NCBI GenBank assembly: GCA_001661515.1
Contig: LUVW01000013.1
Coordinates: 342,973-406,972 of the forward strand
DNA from: Capniomyces stellatus
Taxonomy: Eukaryota > Kickxellomycota > Harpellomycetes > Harpellales > Legeriomycetaceae
Length of the DNA: 64,000 nt
Direction: 5' to 3'
The position numbers were made by a program, and so were the translations under genes. The notes under the pieces were generated by a model. The model searched no databases, had not been told where the DNA came from, and worked only from the letters and a program-made list of their open reading frames with translations. Shown here in pieces: positions 11,453 to 24,070 of the stretch; position 1 is the stretch's first letter, and each line of letters opens with the position of its first letter.

Positions 11453-14400
11453 ATGAAAAAAAGTGCTAAAAATGCGAAAAGCTCACGAACGGCGAACAGC
11501 AAAAAGGCAAAAGAGGTAGAGCTGGAGCCAGAGCTAGCACGGATATTCACAGCGGCGCAGATGTCAGGAGCGATGCATCAAAAGCTGGCGGTAGATATGC
11601 GTAGGTTGCAGGAGGGGAAAAGAGTGGATTTTGGAGTTGGAGATGCGGTGGAATTTGAAACAGAGTTTTTAAACGAGTTTATCAAGAAGCTGAATTTGGT
11701 TCTGGTAGTAAAGAAAAAGGAAACTACAGCGGAGCGAGTGCTGAAGTTTGTTGTTTCTTTTATTAATTACGGGTATACAAGAGGTAAATGATTGATTGAC
11801 AAGGAGTAATAGTGGCGGAATCAGATCAAATAACACCTAATTGCTGATAAACAAAATAAAAGAGCGATACATGTAAAATAGCTGGTAGGGTAAAAAATTA
11901 AAGCAATAATGTAAACAAACAATAATGGTAAATAGAAACAAAGTATTTGGAAAAAAAGAAAAGTGGCAAGGACACAGATGATGTTTTCAATATGGAAGTG
12001 GACGGGGCAGAAGACGATGCAGATGATACAGTGACAACAAGGTTTACAGAAACGTTGATGTTGCACTTGCTGAATGGGTTTACAGCGAAGGAGAAGATGG
12101 TTAGGCTGAGGTGTTGTCAGCTGGTATCAATGTTGGTTGTTTTGTTGAAGGAAATAGAGTAAGTAGAAAGAAATATATGGAAGTGGGTTTAGTTTGGGGT
12201 GTAAGGGGGGAGGACTGGTGAGGAAAGAGGAGGGGTAGAAGAAGGATAAAGAAGAAATAAAACAAAGGGATAGAAAAGTAAAGTAAATGAATAATGATGA
12301 TATGTGATAATAGTGAGGACATATACCAAGAATTGGTGGAGAGTTTGGAGCAGCGGTTGTTGGATAGGGATGCGGGGGTTCGAGCGAACGCGTCAGTGAC
12401 GTTGTGTAGGTTATTGATAGGGGTGGATCATGCAAGAAATGGAACGATTATGAAGCTGTGTAGGTTGCTGAGGTACGAGCAAAATGCGGAGGTGCGTCGG
12501 GTGGTGATGGTGGGGCTGGATGCAAGCGAGGTGACGACACCGTACTTGATTGAACGGGCACGGGATGTAGACAAGATAAACAGGAGGCACTTGTTTAGCA
12601 AGGTGTTGCCAAAGATAGAGTACTGGACGCTGACGATAGAGAAGCGGGAGGAGATATTGACGGCGGGAGTTAGGGATCGGGAGGTGTTGGTGCAGCAGGC
12701 ATGTATACAGATGGTGGCGGGACATTGGCTGAAAAGCGCGGGGAATGATTTGGTGGCGTTGTTTGAGGGGTTAGATGTGGTGGATAGCGAGATAGCAGAG
12801 GACACAGCAAAGCTGCTGCTGAAGACGTTTCCGGAAATAGCGGATCTGATAGAGTTCAGCGTGGAGATATGGCAGGACTTGAAGCCAGAGTCGGTGTTTC
12901 TTTTGCGGCACACGCTGGAGTTTTTCAAGGAGAGAAACGAGATGGACAAGCTGGACGAGAGGATGCCAGGGGTTCTGGACATAGTGAAGAGCATAAACAA
13001 GCACTTGGACCTTCGATCAAGTTCAGAGGAGAGCCGAAACAATGCAGAGACGGGGGCGGAGATGGAGGTGGAAAACGACGAGAGGGACGCGGAGATAGAC
13101 TATATAATCCTGCAGGAGCTGCTGGTGGCAAAGATGTCGGACTTTATGGACGAGCTTGGGCGGAGAGAGATGCTGACGCTGATGAGGCGGCTGCTGGCGA
13201 TTCCAGACATCAGCGAGGTGCATATAGGGCACGTGGTGGACATTGTGAAGCGATTGTCGCTGGACGAAACGGATTTTACGCAGATTATTGTGGAGGTGAT
13301 CAGCGGGGTTCAGCAGTCAGGGGAGGAGGCGGCGCTGGTGGTTGGGGAGGAGGACAAGCGGGCGGTGGAGTTGCTGACGCAGCTCAAGGCATTGTATATT
13401 ATAAAGGCGCTGCTGGAGAGGTGCTACGACACGCTGACCGAGAGCTCTGCGGTGTATGCGCTGACACAGGAGTACGTGTCACCAGCGCTGAGCCAAAACG
13501 AGCCGGCGTTACTGAAGTGTGCGGTGGACTGTCTGGCGCTGTGTTCGTTGCTGGACAAGAGGATGGCGGTGGGAAACGCAGAGCTGCTGGTGGCAGTGTG
13601 CAAGCAAGGAACGGTTGAGTTCCAGATCCACGGGCTCAAGTCGCTGTTTGACCTGGCGTTTGTGTTTGGGGTTGACGAAATCAGTACGAATCTTGAGCAG
13701 GATGAGCTGGCCAAAGTGTTTATGGATGCGCTGGGGAGCGAGAACAACGAGGTGCAGGCAATGGCTGCAGAGGGGCTGTCGAAGCTGCTGTATGGCCGAA
13801 GGATCCAGGACCCCACCCTGGTGCTAAGAAATATGTGTATTCTGTACTTCCACCCAGTGTCGGCAAACAACCAGAAGTTCCTGCAGTGCCTCTCCTACTT
13901 TTTCCCAGCTTACTGCTACTCTTCGCTGACCAACCAGCAGAACCTGGCCAAAATTGTTGTTGAAATTCTGTACGAGTACGCAAATGCCTATGGCGATTTG
14001 AAGGCTGGCAGCGACACCGGGATCAGAACGCCCTACGAGGTTGCCCTGCAGCTGTTGTCGTGGGCCGATCCGCGGATTTCCAACGAAATAGCAAAGTCCA
14101 TGAACGCCGCAAAAAACGCTTCTGTGGCTTCCAGCAGTGCCGAGGAAATGGTCAACACCACCTGGTTCTACCAGATCGGAATCGATGCCCTGATTGCAGC
14201 AAATGCCGACTCAAACACTGAAAACCCCAACGTGCTCCGTGTGCTGATCCAGCTCGTTACCAAGCTGGTTGTTGACAGCATCAAGCACGACGAAATGATT
14301 GAGGCCGAAACCTACTACATCCGTCAGGCGTGGAGGGCCAACAAGGACTTGGAGCTCAAGAAGCTCGTTGTTTTGGTTGACTCTCTGGCTGCCAGGATGC

Positions 14401-15398
14401 AGTCCGAAAAGTCCGACTCTGTTCTTGTCAAGCTAGTCTCCAAAGTCGAATCGCTGGTTTTGAAGCAGCTCCGCATATCTGAGTTTGACCGCCAAAAGCT
14501 CGACGAGTACCTTGGCATCCGGGATGTCCAGCTCATCTATGCCAAGCTGCACCCTGACTACGAGCTGCCGCCTTATGACCAAAGCGTAACTGCTGGGTCT
14601 GGCAGTCGGTTGGTGGTTGGTGGGATGGCTGCTTCTGAAACCAGTCCAGCAGAGTCCGCTCTCAGATCCGCCAAACTTGCTGCTCTACCAAACAGCTCCA
14701 TTCCAAACACACCCGAATACATTGAGAGCAATGACATTGAACAGTTGGTAAACGAAATCAACAACAATGAAGTCGACAATGCTGATCGCGATCTTGCCAA
14801 CAGCGATGGTGCTGAAGGTGGCGACACTTACGGAATCGACGGCCATTACTTGGAATCTGAAGGAAACACTTGTTACAACGGTGATCAGGACGATACCGAC
14901 ACCCAAATAGAAAAGCTTCAGGCAAACATACTTCAAACAATTCCCGAATCCAGACTCCCAATCCCGGTTAACCCACTAATCAACCAACCAAACCCTATCT
15001 CTAACTCTAATTCTAATCTAAATTCAAATTCAAATTCAAACACGGATTTACACGTCGATCCCCCGAGATTATCTATTCCATTGGACAGGAAATCCCGAAG
15101 AAAGAGCAGGAAGTCGATTGGCGCTAACAGCGTAATTGGAAAAGCCATCGCTTCACCTACCAAATCAGCATCAAAATCCAAGTCGGTTCTGGCGTCTGAC
15201 CTGCATCAAGTCAGTTTTGGCGGCCGCAATAGATTCGGTTTGGCAGGGGCTGCTGCAACTACAACCACAACTGGTTCCAACTATGACCATGACTATGACT
15301 ATGTTTCTGTTTCTCCAATTGCCTTGCCTCAAAGATCGTCCAAGGAACTTGGTACTGTTCGTGAACAGATTGAACATGTTTTTGAAGACGACGATTGA
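11453..15398 (+). CDS. YCG1: Condensin non-SMC subunit G (HEAT repeats)
   Basis: HEAT-repeat subunit of condensin (Ycg1/Cnd3/CAP-G), which with Brn1/Cnd2 binds DNA and helps compact mitotic chromosomes. Three exons: 11453-11783, 11936-12158, 12314-15398 (1212 aa), junction phases 1 and 2. The N-terminus is basic. Exon 2 holds ETLMLHLLNGFTAKEKMVRLRCCQLV, the typical region before the first HEAT repeats, and exon 3 starts DIYQELVESLEQRLLDRDAGVRANA. HEAT repeats run to about residue 880. The last 300 residues are Ser/Asn-rich and basic, with a KSRRKSRKS patch. TGA is the stop codon here. Base composition on the coding strand shifts from G-rich to C-rich near 13.75 kb. Convergent with dynactin p62. 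Confidence 0.92.
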
Positions 15399-15753
15399 TT
15401 ATCAGACCGTGACGCCGATAGTTTTTTTGCCTGTTTAACCTGCTTTTTTTTTTTTTTTTCTGTTTTGTTTTAATCTTTTAGTTTTTTTAACTCTTTAATT
15501 TATATACTATTTTCTTTATTGAAATGAAACTTTTTATTATTATTTATTTTTGTATTGTCTCATTTTTCTACTTTTATTTTATCAAGCAAATTTGGTTCAT
15601 CAAGAGTCAAATTTGATGCTATTGTTATTATTATCGGTACTTGGTTAAAGTCCAAAAGTTTCAAAGTAAAACTAATAGATTAAGGTGGGAAAATGGATGG
15701 TAATGGTCCTGGATTAGACATATATTTCATTCCACATCGCTTGTCTGTCAAAA
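15399..15753. other. Convergent 3' spacer
   Basis: T-rich 355-bp region between the condensin and dynactin stop codons. It holds the 3' ends and polyadenylation regions of both genes (poly-T at about 15445-15459). No separate gene is seen. Confidence 0.6.
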
Positions 15754-18012
15754 TTATGCAACAACTTGTCCCAAATGCAGATACACCCATGTAAATCTGT
15801 TAACAAACCCCACATCACCTTCTCCATCAACACTCATACCAGGTGCTTCGTCTCCACCTCCAACTGACTCATCCAGCACCGCATGTCGATATTTTACCAA
15901 AACAGGAATCTAAAACAATCACAATCACAAATACAAACATTAACATATAAATATCTTACAATCTTTCACGCAACCCCGACTACTCTTGGAAAGGGTGAAA
16001 GAGAGAGCATGTGTTAATTTAGTAGTATTTCATCATGAACAGCTAAACCAGACGCTTATACATTGAGCAAATTGACGGTAATTATGGCTCTAATCCAACT
16101 TACCACTAGGTTGTCTACTGCCTTGCTAGGAATTACCTCCAATACAACCAATGCAGTGTTTCCTCTCCGACTCAGCACACCCCCGTTTGACGTGACGTTT
16201 TCAGAAAACACAGCTTGTAGCCTTTCGCTTGCCGACCCAACCCCAACTCCTCCATCATCACTAAACCCAAACCCATACTCAAACTCAAAATCCTCGTCCT
16301 CATCCTCTTCATCAATATCCTCATACTCCCACAGCTCCGCAAACGCCTTCACTCCAAACCTCTCAGGAACAAACCGCGCCTCCTTGGTTCTCAATTTCTT
16401 ATCCATCCCAACAACCATCTCCATCTCCAAACTGCTGTATATCGGATTTGTTATTCGCACCGGAACCAAGTGCCTCACCCCTACTCGGAATATCCCACTC
16501 CCATTTATCTCCTTGCCTGGCCCAAAATCCACCGGAATCGTTATCTTTGGCACAAAGTTTATTGCCGTCAGCTTTATCTTGAACTTTATCGACTGCGCCT
16601 TTGACTCTGGCTTTATTAGTATGTGCCGACAATCTCGACACCGCCGCGCCGACTTCATCACCAAATGCACCTGGCTCGGATACTTGCTCTTTCCACTACA
16701 TTTTCACATATTTTTTTTAACCATCAATCTCCATACCTCCCACTTTTTTGCTTATACCTATTATTTACTTCCTTTACATATACCACTTTACCGCTGCAAG
16801 AATAGTAGACCCACTTACTTTAGTTCATTAAACTGACTGCCAACTGTACCATTTACCAATCCCATATTTTTTTACATTTTACATTTTACATTTCGCATTT
16901 ACAAAACACAGAATCCATTAATTTGATTAGTTACACATACTCACACACCCTCTCTTATATTTTCCTTTGTTATCCACTCTAATTATTTTGAATACCCACC
17001 TAAATTTCCATCAGTTGTTTGTGCGAGTTTTATAAACACTTCTGGATTCTCTCCCGAGTAAACCGATGCATGGTACCCTTGCTCTCCAGACCCCTGTCCC
17101 TCCGCACCACTCTTTCCAGCACCGGCACTCGCCCCATCACTTCCATCGCCTCCATAAAACGACATTGCCCGGCTTGAATCTATTCCATACACCATATTTC
17201 GCACATTTTGTGTCCGTTGCTTCTTCCATCCCGACAGCATCTCGCTTCCTACCCCACTCGTAGCCTGCTTTGTTCTACCCGCCTGTTGTTGTTGCTGCTG
17301 CTGTAGACTTTCGAAATGCGCTGTTAAACTCTCAAATTCCTGCTGTGCCTTATTAGGCTCTCGGATTTCTGATATTTGACCTACACCATACACATTTTTC
17401 ACCCTCTTTAATTTCCTGTTGTATCCAGTAGACGACTACGCTCGTATATTTTCTAGCTTTTTACCGCTAAACAATTTAACCAATTCAATTTACTCGATTC
17501 TAAATCAATTTACCTGACAAACCCGTGGGCTTGGCAAATTCCCAGTTAATCTCTCGTGAATCCCAGGCACAAACCCCACATTGTAGCCAGTAGCTCTTGG
17601 GCTTATCCCCGCCATCCTCGGCACCATTGCTCCCAACACCCATTCCTACTTGTTCCTGATCCCCCTCAACCACTGAAAGCACTTGAGTGCAAACAGGACA
17701 TTCATAACAGTTCCGCCCACAGCCATTATTTTCCAGTCTCACCGACGCTGTTGGCACTTCAAATAAACAATTTGGACAATAGTACCCCGCTGCTTCCAAA
17801 AACACACATTTCTTGCATCTTATAGTTCCACAATCATCACAATAGTACAATTGACTCAATGGGTACGAATTGTATCTCATATCTTCTCCTCTCAAATCTG
17901 GTTGCCTGCTTTCAAGCGTTATACTACGACTACCTTTCAACCCCGCTGTATCTACCTTCTCCCCACATGGACAATAGTAGTAGACTTGAGGCTTAAATTT
18001 TCTTTCTTTCAT
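15754..18012 (-). CDS. DCTN4: Dynactin subunit 4 (p62)
   Basis: Pointed-end component of the dynactin complex, the cofactor for dynein-driven transport. Four exons on the minus strand: 18012-17514, 17380-16996, 16695-16104, 15909-15754 (543 aa; human 460). Exon 1 carries the family's CxxC zinc-binding pattern (YYCPCGEK, LYYCDDCGTIRCKKCV, YYCPNCLF, CYECPVC, WLQCGVC). Exon 3 starts with SKYPSQVHLVMKSARRCRDC..ILIKPE and SIKFKIKLTA, the core p62 signature. Exon 4 ends ...FTWVYLHLGQVVA. A poly-Gln run lies in exon 2. The exon 2/3 donor choice (16995) was fixed by reading phase. Intron 2, at 300 bp, is the longest in the gene and could hide a small exon. Confidence 0.88.
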
Positions 18013-18934
18013 CTCGGCTTTAGAATACTTCTATTTTATATTTCGCGCCGCTCGTGCTTTGCTTTCTAAAACTGTTTAATATCTGTCTCAGTGTAAATAC
18101 CGTTGCGTTATTTATTTATTTTCCTTCTCTAAATATCAAAAAACAGACACAATCTTGTTTACTATCAGAAATGAAACCACTAAATTATCTACTTGTTGCT
18201 TTTTGACTTTTTTTATTGAAATTCTTTACTTTTTGAAGCGGAATATTAAAGCGTTTAGAGCAAAGTAAAGTAAACAAGAAATTATAAACTGAAGAAATAT
18301 TGATTTGATTTATTTAATGAAGTGAGATTTATGTGGTTTATTAGTAATAGAATCAACACAACAAAGCATACAATATTGAACAATACCATAAAAGTACTAT
18401 AAAACACTGTGCTATTTTGATATGATTAACGACACTTTTAACCAACACCCCTTCGATCTCTGTGAGATTGGAATGAGCAAATTTGGTTTTCTTCTTGGCC
18501 CTTTTAGCTTATTCTTGTAATGGCTAACGTAAGAGTTCCATCTTATCGACTCTTAAAGCCGCCCACCTGCTGCGGTCTAGCAGGAAATGTTGAATTGTTT
18601 AGAGAGAGGGTTATTGTGAGCTTTTCAAGTAGAAGGTTTTTTTTAATCGTAATCAAAATGTTAAAATAACTAAAATAAATATAAAAATAAAAAGTGTAAA
18701 TACGAAAGATGGGCCTATTTCAAACATATCACTCCAATATCACTACAACCCAAGCACGTCAAGATTTAACATTACACAGTCATGATATCGCTCATCAGGT
18801 CCATATTGAATATTAGCAAAATAGCACAGTTTGGTAAAGTGTTTCAAAAACAACAAATAATTGAATATTCCTAAAAATGCGAAATGATAAATGTCTATTC
18901 GGTCCATATAACACAGCCGGTCAGCTTAAAAACT
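18013..18934. other. Spacer between p62 and URC1
   Basis: No coding frame that I can support. Around 18457-18590 there is a less AT-rich stretch with several short perfect inverted repeats, described separately as a possible RNA. The remainder is plain AT-rich sequence. Confidence 0.5.
18457..18590. ncRNA. Possible structured RNA (tandem hairpins), unassigned
   Basis: Two perfect 6-bp hairpins lie 12 bp apart: AAGAGT (18531-18536) with ACTCTT (18549-18554), and CCTGCT (18566-18571) with AGCAGG (18579-18584). A weaker ATCTC/GAGAT pair lies upstream near 18460. The stretch GGCCCTTTTAGCTTA near 18498 vaguely recalls the 5' stem of U2 snRNA, but the branch-recognition sequence and an Sm site are absent. 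I cannot assign a family or strand. Confidence 0.2.
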
Positions 18935-21044
18935 TCACTCCCACCCACGCCCCTTAGTTTCTTCCAAATCGACCTGTGTAGGAGCTTTTCCGGAGCTAAA
19001 GTAGCCACAGGCAATCTTGGCTTGTATTTCGACACTATAATTCACATCAGAAAAAAAAAGATTACAAATGAATAAGTGGAGATTTATTAGCTCCCAGCTC
19101 CTGCTAAAGTAAAGCATGAAGTTTCTATTTTATTTTACATTATACCAATTCTTTAAGTGTTGATTATATTTAATTAATGGTATTTTAACTTACTTTGAGT
19201 CTTCTGGTATCATATCAGCAGGGATATCCACTCTTTCAATGATGGAAATACCCGACTCAATGATAGCATCATATTTCATGTTTGACATGCTAATGAAGCG
19301 GTCGATTTTTGTAATCCCCATCCAGTGTAGGACATCAGGCATCAGTGCCTGGAAACGCATATCTTTAACCCCAGCAATACATTCGGTTCTTTCAAAGTAT
19401 GTTGCTGCTGTATCTCCACCATCTTGGCGCTTGCGAGCATTGTACACTAAATACTTTGTTACCTCTCCTAGAGCTCTGCCCTCCTTTCTAAAGTAAATCG
19501 CAAGCCCAACCCCACCTTCTTGTGCTTGCTTAATTGCTTCCTCAATTCCATAGATTAGGTATGGTCTACAAGTACAAATATCTGACCCGAACACATCCGA
19601 CCCATTACATTCGTCATGGACTCTAACTGTCAGCTTAGTTTCTGGATCTCTAATCTTGTCTGGATCTCCAAAAATATACACTGTAATTCCTCCGATTGGA
19701 GGCAAAAACACCTTGATATCTGGCCGCGTAATCAATTCGGGATACATTCCGCCGGTATCCTCAAACAATGCCCTTCTCAACAGCCCCTCTGTTGTGCCAA
19801 ACCTCTCGGCTATCCCCTTGAGGAACCAAACAGGCTCAATGGCTGCTTTGGACACACGTATATTTCCGCCATCTGTAACAATGTCGCCATCATTAACTAT
19901 TCTTCCCAACTTAACAGCCTCATCAATCTCGGCTAGTCTCAAGTTTGCCTTTGTGACTGCAATTGTTGGTCTAATGTCTACACCCTTATTTATCATTTCG
20001 CCAAAATTCTCAACCACCATATGGCCCCAAGGATCCAAAGATACAATCTTTTCTGGATTACACCAAGACGCGTTAGGGCCAAATCTATAAGGCGGCTGGG
20101 TATTAGTAAAGTCGGGTCTATGGTGAGGTGAGAGCGCCCCAATAGCCACAGCCAATGCCTTGTAGATGCAATATGATCCACCGTGAGCACCAATTGAGTT
20201 ACGCAACCCCAGTAGCTCAGGATCTCTGGATACAACTATTGGTCCCCTTTCAGAAGGTGATGCAGCACCCCAGTTCATCGGAATCGGCTTGACACCAACT
20301 TGCTTGGGATAGGCTACTCGATTCATTATCATTATTATTATTAGATTGGTTTTAATTTACATCCAGGCTGCCTTTTTTAGCGTGCTGCTTTCTATTTTAT
20401 GTCTGTAACTTCCAGAGTCAACAGTATACTGTACATCATATCAAATTCAAACTTGACACTTACTTGTCAAAACTACACGAGTGGCAAATGCCTGTTGCGC
20501 TTTTGCAATAGGGTCGTCTTTGTCTAGCTGTGTATCAATTACTGTGTTGACCACTTCGGATTCATGTTTCTTTTTATCTCCATTATGGTCTATTATTATT
20601 TTAGAATGGTAAGCTGTCAATTAAAAGCTCGAGGCAACAAAAAAAATACTTTTAAATGGTTTGAGGGCAATTACCTGAGTAACTTTTTATCTTGTTGAGC
20701 AAGTCTTTAGCCAGCTCTTGTATCTCTCTTGCCTCTGTCTTTTTGTCTGCTGAATCAACACCGTCCAACTATTTGATTTGATACGAGTATTAAAACGACA
20801 CATTAACATGAATATAAGTACGAGTGTTAACATCAATGTAACTATAAATGTGGGCTTGAGTGTAAGTATAAATTAAAGTTACAATTCCAATTCATGTCCA
20901 CAAATCAACGTCTACGACATACACGGAATACGAACTAAACACTAGGCAACTTTGGCTTACATTGTTGACATCTTTGATGGCGCTAAGTTTCACAAGAACA
21001 TCGTTGATTGTGACGTCTTCATGCTCCTGGTTTGTAATAGCCAT
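18935..21044 (-). CDS. URC1: Urc1-like GTP cyclohydrolase II-family protein
   Basis: Member of the GTP cyclohydrolase II superfamily of the Urc1 type, linked in Lachancea kluyveri to the URC route of uracil catabolism. Five exons: 21044-20961, 20768-20675, 20589-20464, 20313-19194, 19034-18935 (507 aa), junction phases 0, 1, 1, 2. The main exon begins TYPKQVGVKPIPMNWG and carries the N-terminal domain (VVSRDPELLGLRNSIGAHGG) and a cyclohydrolase-like half with VHDECNGSDVFGSDICTCRPYL (Cys-rich metal site) and YFRKEGRALGEVTKYLVYNARK. The last exon gives VEIQAKIACGYFSSGK, as in relatives. A GTAAGT at 19193 directly follows GACTCAAA, so the in-frame TAA just after it is intronic. RIB1 is the alternative label, but the long N-terminal domain favours Urc1. 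Confidence 0.88.
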
Positions 21045-22676
21045 AGTGAGTGATTGTTTGTTCCTTTCTGATTAGTTTGGTTATTTACTCTACTAGTGTT
21101 TGGTTACTTACTCTACTAGTGTTTGGTTATTTAATCTATTAGTGTTTAGTCTTTTCAGTACTTGTTTATTTATTATCTGACTCTGTTATTTTTATTCCGT
21201 ATTTGTATAGTTACGAAACAAAGAAAGATATATCAATGTATGTTGTTTCGATGCAATTTAACCAATATCCTCTCCTTAATATTTGCCTCAAACAAATTAT
21301 GTCAATATTCCATATTTGAGATATGCAGTTTCGCACTACTTATTTTGATGATTCTTTTGTCTGTGCTTTGTTCTAGCACTATTTCTAACTAACATATTTT
21401 GAACAAACAACCATTTTTGGTAGCATTGCATCAACCCCGCCCTCCCCCTCCCCCCCTAATTATTGAGCTCCCGTTTCAGCTTTTTTTATTTCTAATAGAA
21501 AAGCGTCTATTCAAAGCAACATTTAAGCCTAGCTACTTCAGGCTCATATGACTTTGGGTATTATTAAAGCACGGTTAATCCTTGGACATTTTTCAGTGTT
21601 CTTTTCTTTTGTTCAGTCTCCATATGTTGTTGGGCTTAATGGAATAATAGTGTGTAATAAAACATAGCAAGTCACATGTTTAAATGTAAATGGTTGGCTG
21701 AAACAGTACTTTGGATTCAACAGAATAAACGGCAATTCAATAACAATACTATTATTAATAAGGTAAAATTGCGCTATGCTACTAACTACAGTTAAGAAGC
21801 GTCCAAATAAATACGTGTAATTTCATGTCGTTGAATGTGCCTAGAGCGTTGTTCGATACGCTGTGAAATAGCCATTGGTGTTTTTAGGGCAAAATTAGTG
21901 GCAGATTTTCTATGAATTACATTTTTATGCATTTTTAATTTAAATCACAAGACCTCAGGGTTTTTCGTTTTGGCGACATTTACTCATTGTGTTTGTTCAA
22001 CTTTTCCTCCCCACACATTATTTAGGTTTACGTACCTAGAAACAAATCAGAAGTTTAAAATGTACATTGAACAACAAAGGCGAGATGGTATAAACAGAAT
22101 AAATCAACTTATTGGAATGATAAGTTTGACCGGCAATTGTCCTTGGAGTAAACAAAAAGAGATATGAGATATGAGATATGAGATATGAAATATGAGATAT
22201 GAAATATGAGATATCTATCTACCTATCTACCTATCACGACTACTTTTACCACTAAAATTACTCACACCCACAAAAACCGCTTATTAATTTTTTCGATCCT
22301 GAATGTCAAGTACAATACCAGCCGCTGGCGCCGTTTACTTCTTACTAAATTACATGGTCATTGAAACAAAAGCAGCCAAATGCGCTAAATTTGGCCAAGG
22401 AGTTTAATTCACACAACTTTACATTAATAATAAAAAACGTGTATTAATATACAAATAAAATATAATAGAACAGGAGCAAATAATAGAAAGTAAAAAGCAG
22501 AAAGCAGAAAGCAGAAAAAGTAAAGTAGGCTTGGAAAGCTGAAAAAGGTGTAAGATGCCAGCTATAAAGAGAAAAAGAAAAAATGCAAAAGTGCGATAGA
22601 AAGGATGTCTAGTAATGGCTGAAATGAGAATCTCAGGCCCGAGCTAAAGGAATGCTTAGAGACACACAAAGCTGTG
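21045..22676. other. 1.6-kb spacer, URC1 promoter side
   Basis: AT-rich. It contains a C-rich run (about 21436-21458), a GAGATAT-type repeat followed by CTAT/CTAC repeats, and no recognisable gene. Frames at 21162-21392 and 21970-22167 resemble nothing known to me. Confidence 0.5.
22159..22236. repeat. GAGATAT / CTATCTAC tandem repeats
   Basis: About eight GAGATAT or AAATAT-variant 7-mers run directly into CTATCTAC tetramer repeats. Compound microsatellite in the spacer downstream of the Sel1 gene. Confidence 0.8.
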
Positions 22677-24070
22677 CTACTTGCCTGCCGAATCAGAGTC
22701 GTATTTTTTCTTGAAAATCCAAGAGTTTCCAAAGATATCCGAGCCTTGAGCATAGGCCATGCGGTAGTAGTGTGCTGCCTTTTTGAGATTGCGCTTCACC
22801 CCTTCTCCCTTTTCATAGCACCTAGCCAGATCAGACTGGGAGTCAGGGTCGCCCAAATCTGCTGAAAGCTCGTAATAATGCACTGCTGTCTTTCTGCTTC
22901 GTGGGACCCCCCATCCATGGTAATAACTCTGGCCCAGCTCGTATATAGCCATTGCTAGCTCTTCTTTAGCCACCCCACTAACTGCTGGGTTTATACTTTT
23001 AACATCCGGCACCACCGACTCTCCAGCTTTTTGGAGGTATATAAATGCCATTCTTTCGTTTGGTTGGCACCCCTAGAATAAAATAAAAGAATTACCAAAC
23101 AAAAGTCAGTTAAAAGTAAGCAAAAACTAGTAGAGATATAATCTTAAAAGCCTGTAACTGTTTCAAGCTGGTAAAAAAAAAATAAGCCCAGAACTACTCG
23201 GTGAGCATAATAAGCACATCGCACTATGTACACACTTACCCAACCATGCCTCAGGCATAAGCCAAAAAACAACAAGCCTGATGGGTGGTTGTAGTCAGCA
23301 GACTTTTTAAAATAGGCTGCTGCTGTTATTAAATCGCCCAGCTCGTGCTGTTTAACAGCTAGTTGAAAGTACTTTTCTCCTTTTTCGGCTTTTACCAAGC
23401 TTTGCTCCTCAGGCGATAAGTCTTCAAATTTTGGTTTCAGCCCACCCTGACTTCCACCCTTCTGCCTGTTAAAGCTTGGGGGGAGCTCTTCCGAATTTAT
23501 TAGATTCTTTGAACCGCTACTATTATTACTGGGGTTGTACTGCCCAGCATCCGAGTATGGAGTGTTTGATCTGTGGTTGGTATTATATTGGCTATGAACG
23601 TTGTTGGAGCTGCTATTTGCCCTGACGCTTGAGCTGGAGTATTCCTCGGATTCATTTGATGCAAATGAGTGGTAGCTAGCATTGTCATTGAAGTTATTGG
23701 CTGGGTCTTCAATATAATTTAGATTCGATAAAGTGTTTGAACCACTGATTCCTAGAGCCATTTCATTAAAAAAAACGTGTTTACAAGTTAAAGAAATTCT
23801 ATGAATTTAGCAGTATAACCCTAAGCTTGGGTAACAATGCAAACAATCATGTTATATCGCATACGCTGGAATTGACATAGAGTATTCTTTAAAGGTACCT
23901 TCTGTAGAATTCTCATTAAACCCCGGTATGTTGTGTGGCTTTGTGACGCGGTTAAATGTTTTTACTTTGAATCCGCTGCTGGTGCCTGTTGCTTCTTTCG
24001 CTGCAATTATGTAATCTTCGTCTTTTTTGGAATTCCTCCTCTTTGAAAATACGTTTTTAAGGTTAAACAT
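22677..24070 (-). CDS. Sel1-repeat protein, Nif1/Dsf2-like
   Basis: Sel1 (TPR-like) repeat protein. The C-terminal block (ELAMAIYELGQSYYHGWGVP, ALCY..GEGVKRN-type repeats, GNSWIFKKKY) is typical of the fungal Nif1/Dsf2 group; S. pombe Nif1 is a mitotic inhibitor acting on the Nim1 kinase. SKT5/CHS4 chitin-synthase regulators are more distant relatives. Proposed exons: 24070-23899, 23751-23240, 23072-22677 (359 aa), junction phases 1 and 0. The HGW-GCQPNER join at the second intron is a good match. The N-terminus is basic then Ser/Asn-rich. The start at 24070 (MFNLKNVFSKRRNSKK) is the first ATG of an open frame that extends to 24157 without another ATG; an upstream exon is possible. The first intron is less certain. 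Confidence 0.75.

Noticed and set aside
12869..13618. 249-codon second + strand frame in condensin
   Set aside because: Gly/Arg-rich product of the G-rich coding strand read in another frame; the HEAT-repeat frame is clearly the real one.
18491..18520. Resemblance to the 5' end of U2 snRNA
   Set aside because: Short match only; no GUAGUA branch-recognition sequence, no Sm site, no supporting stems.
19190..19192. TAA as the end of URC1
   Set aside because: It overlaps a GTAAGT donor, and the exon at 19034-18935 continues the protein in frame with family-typical sequence.
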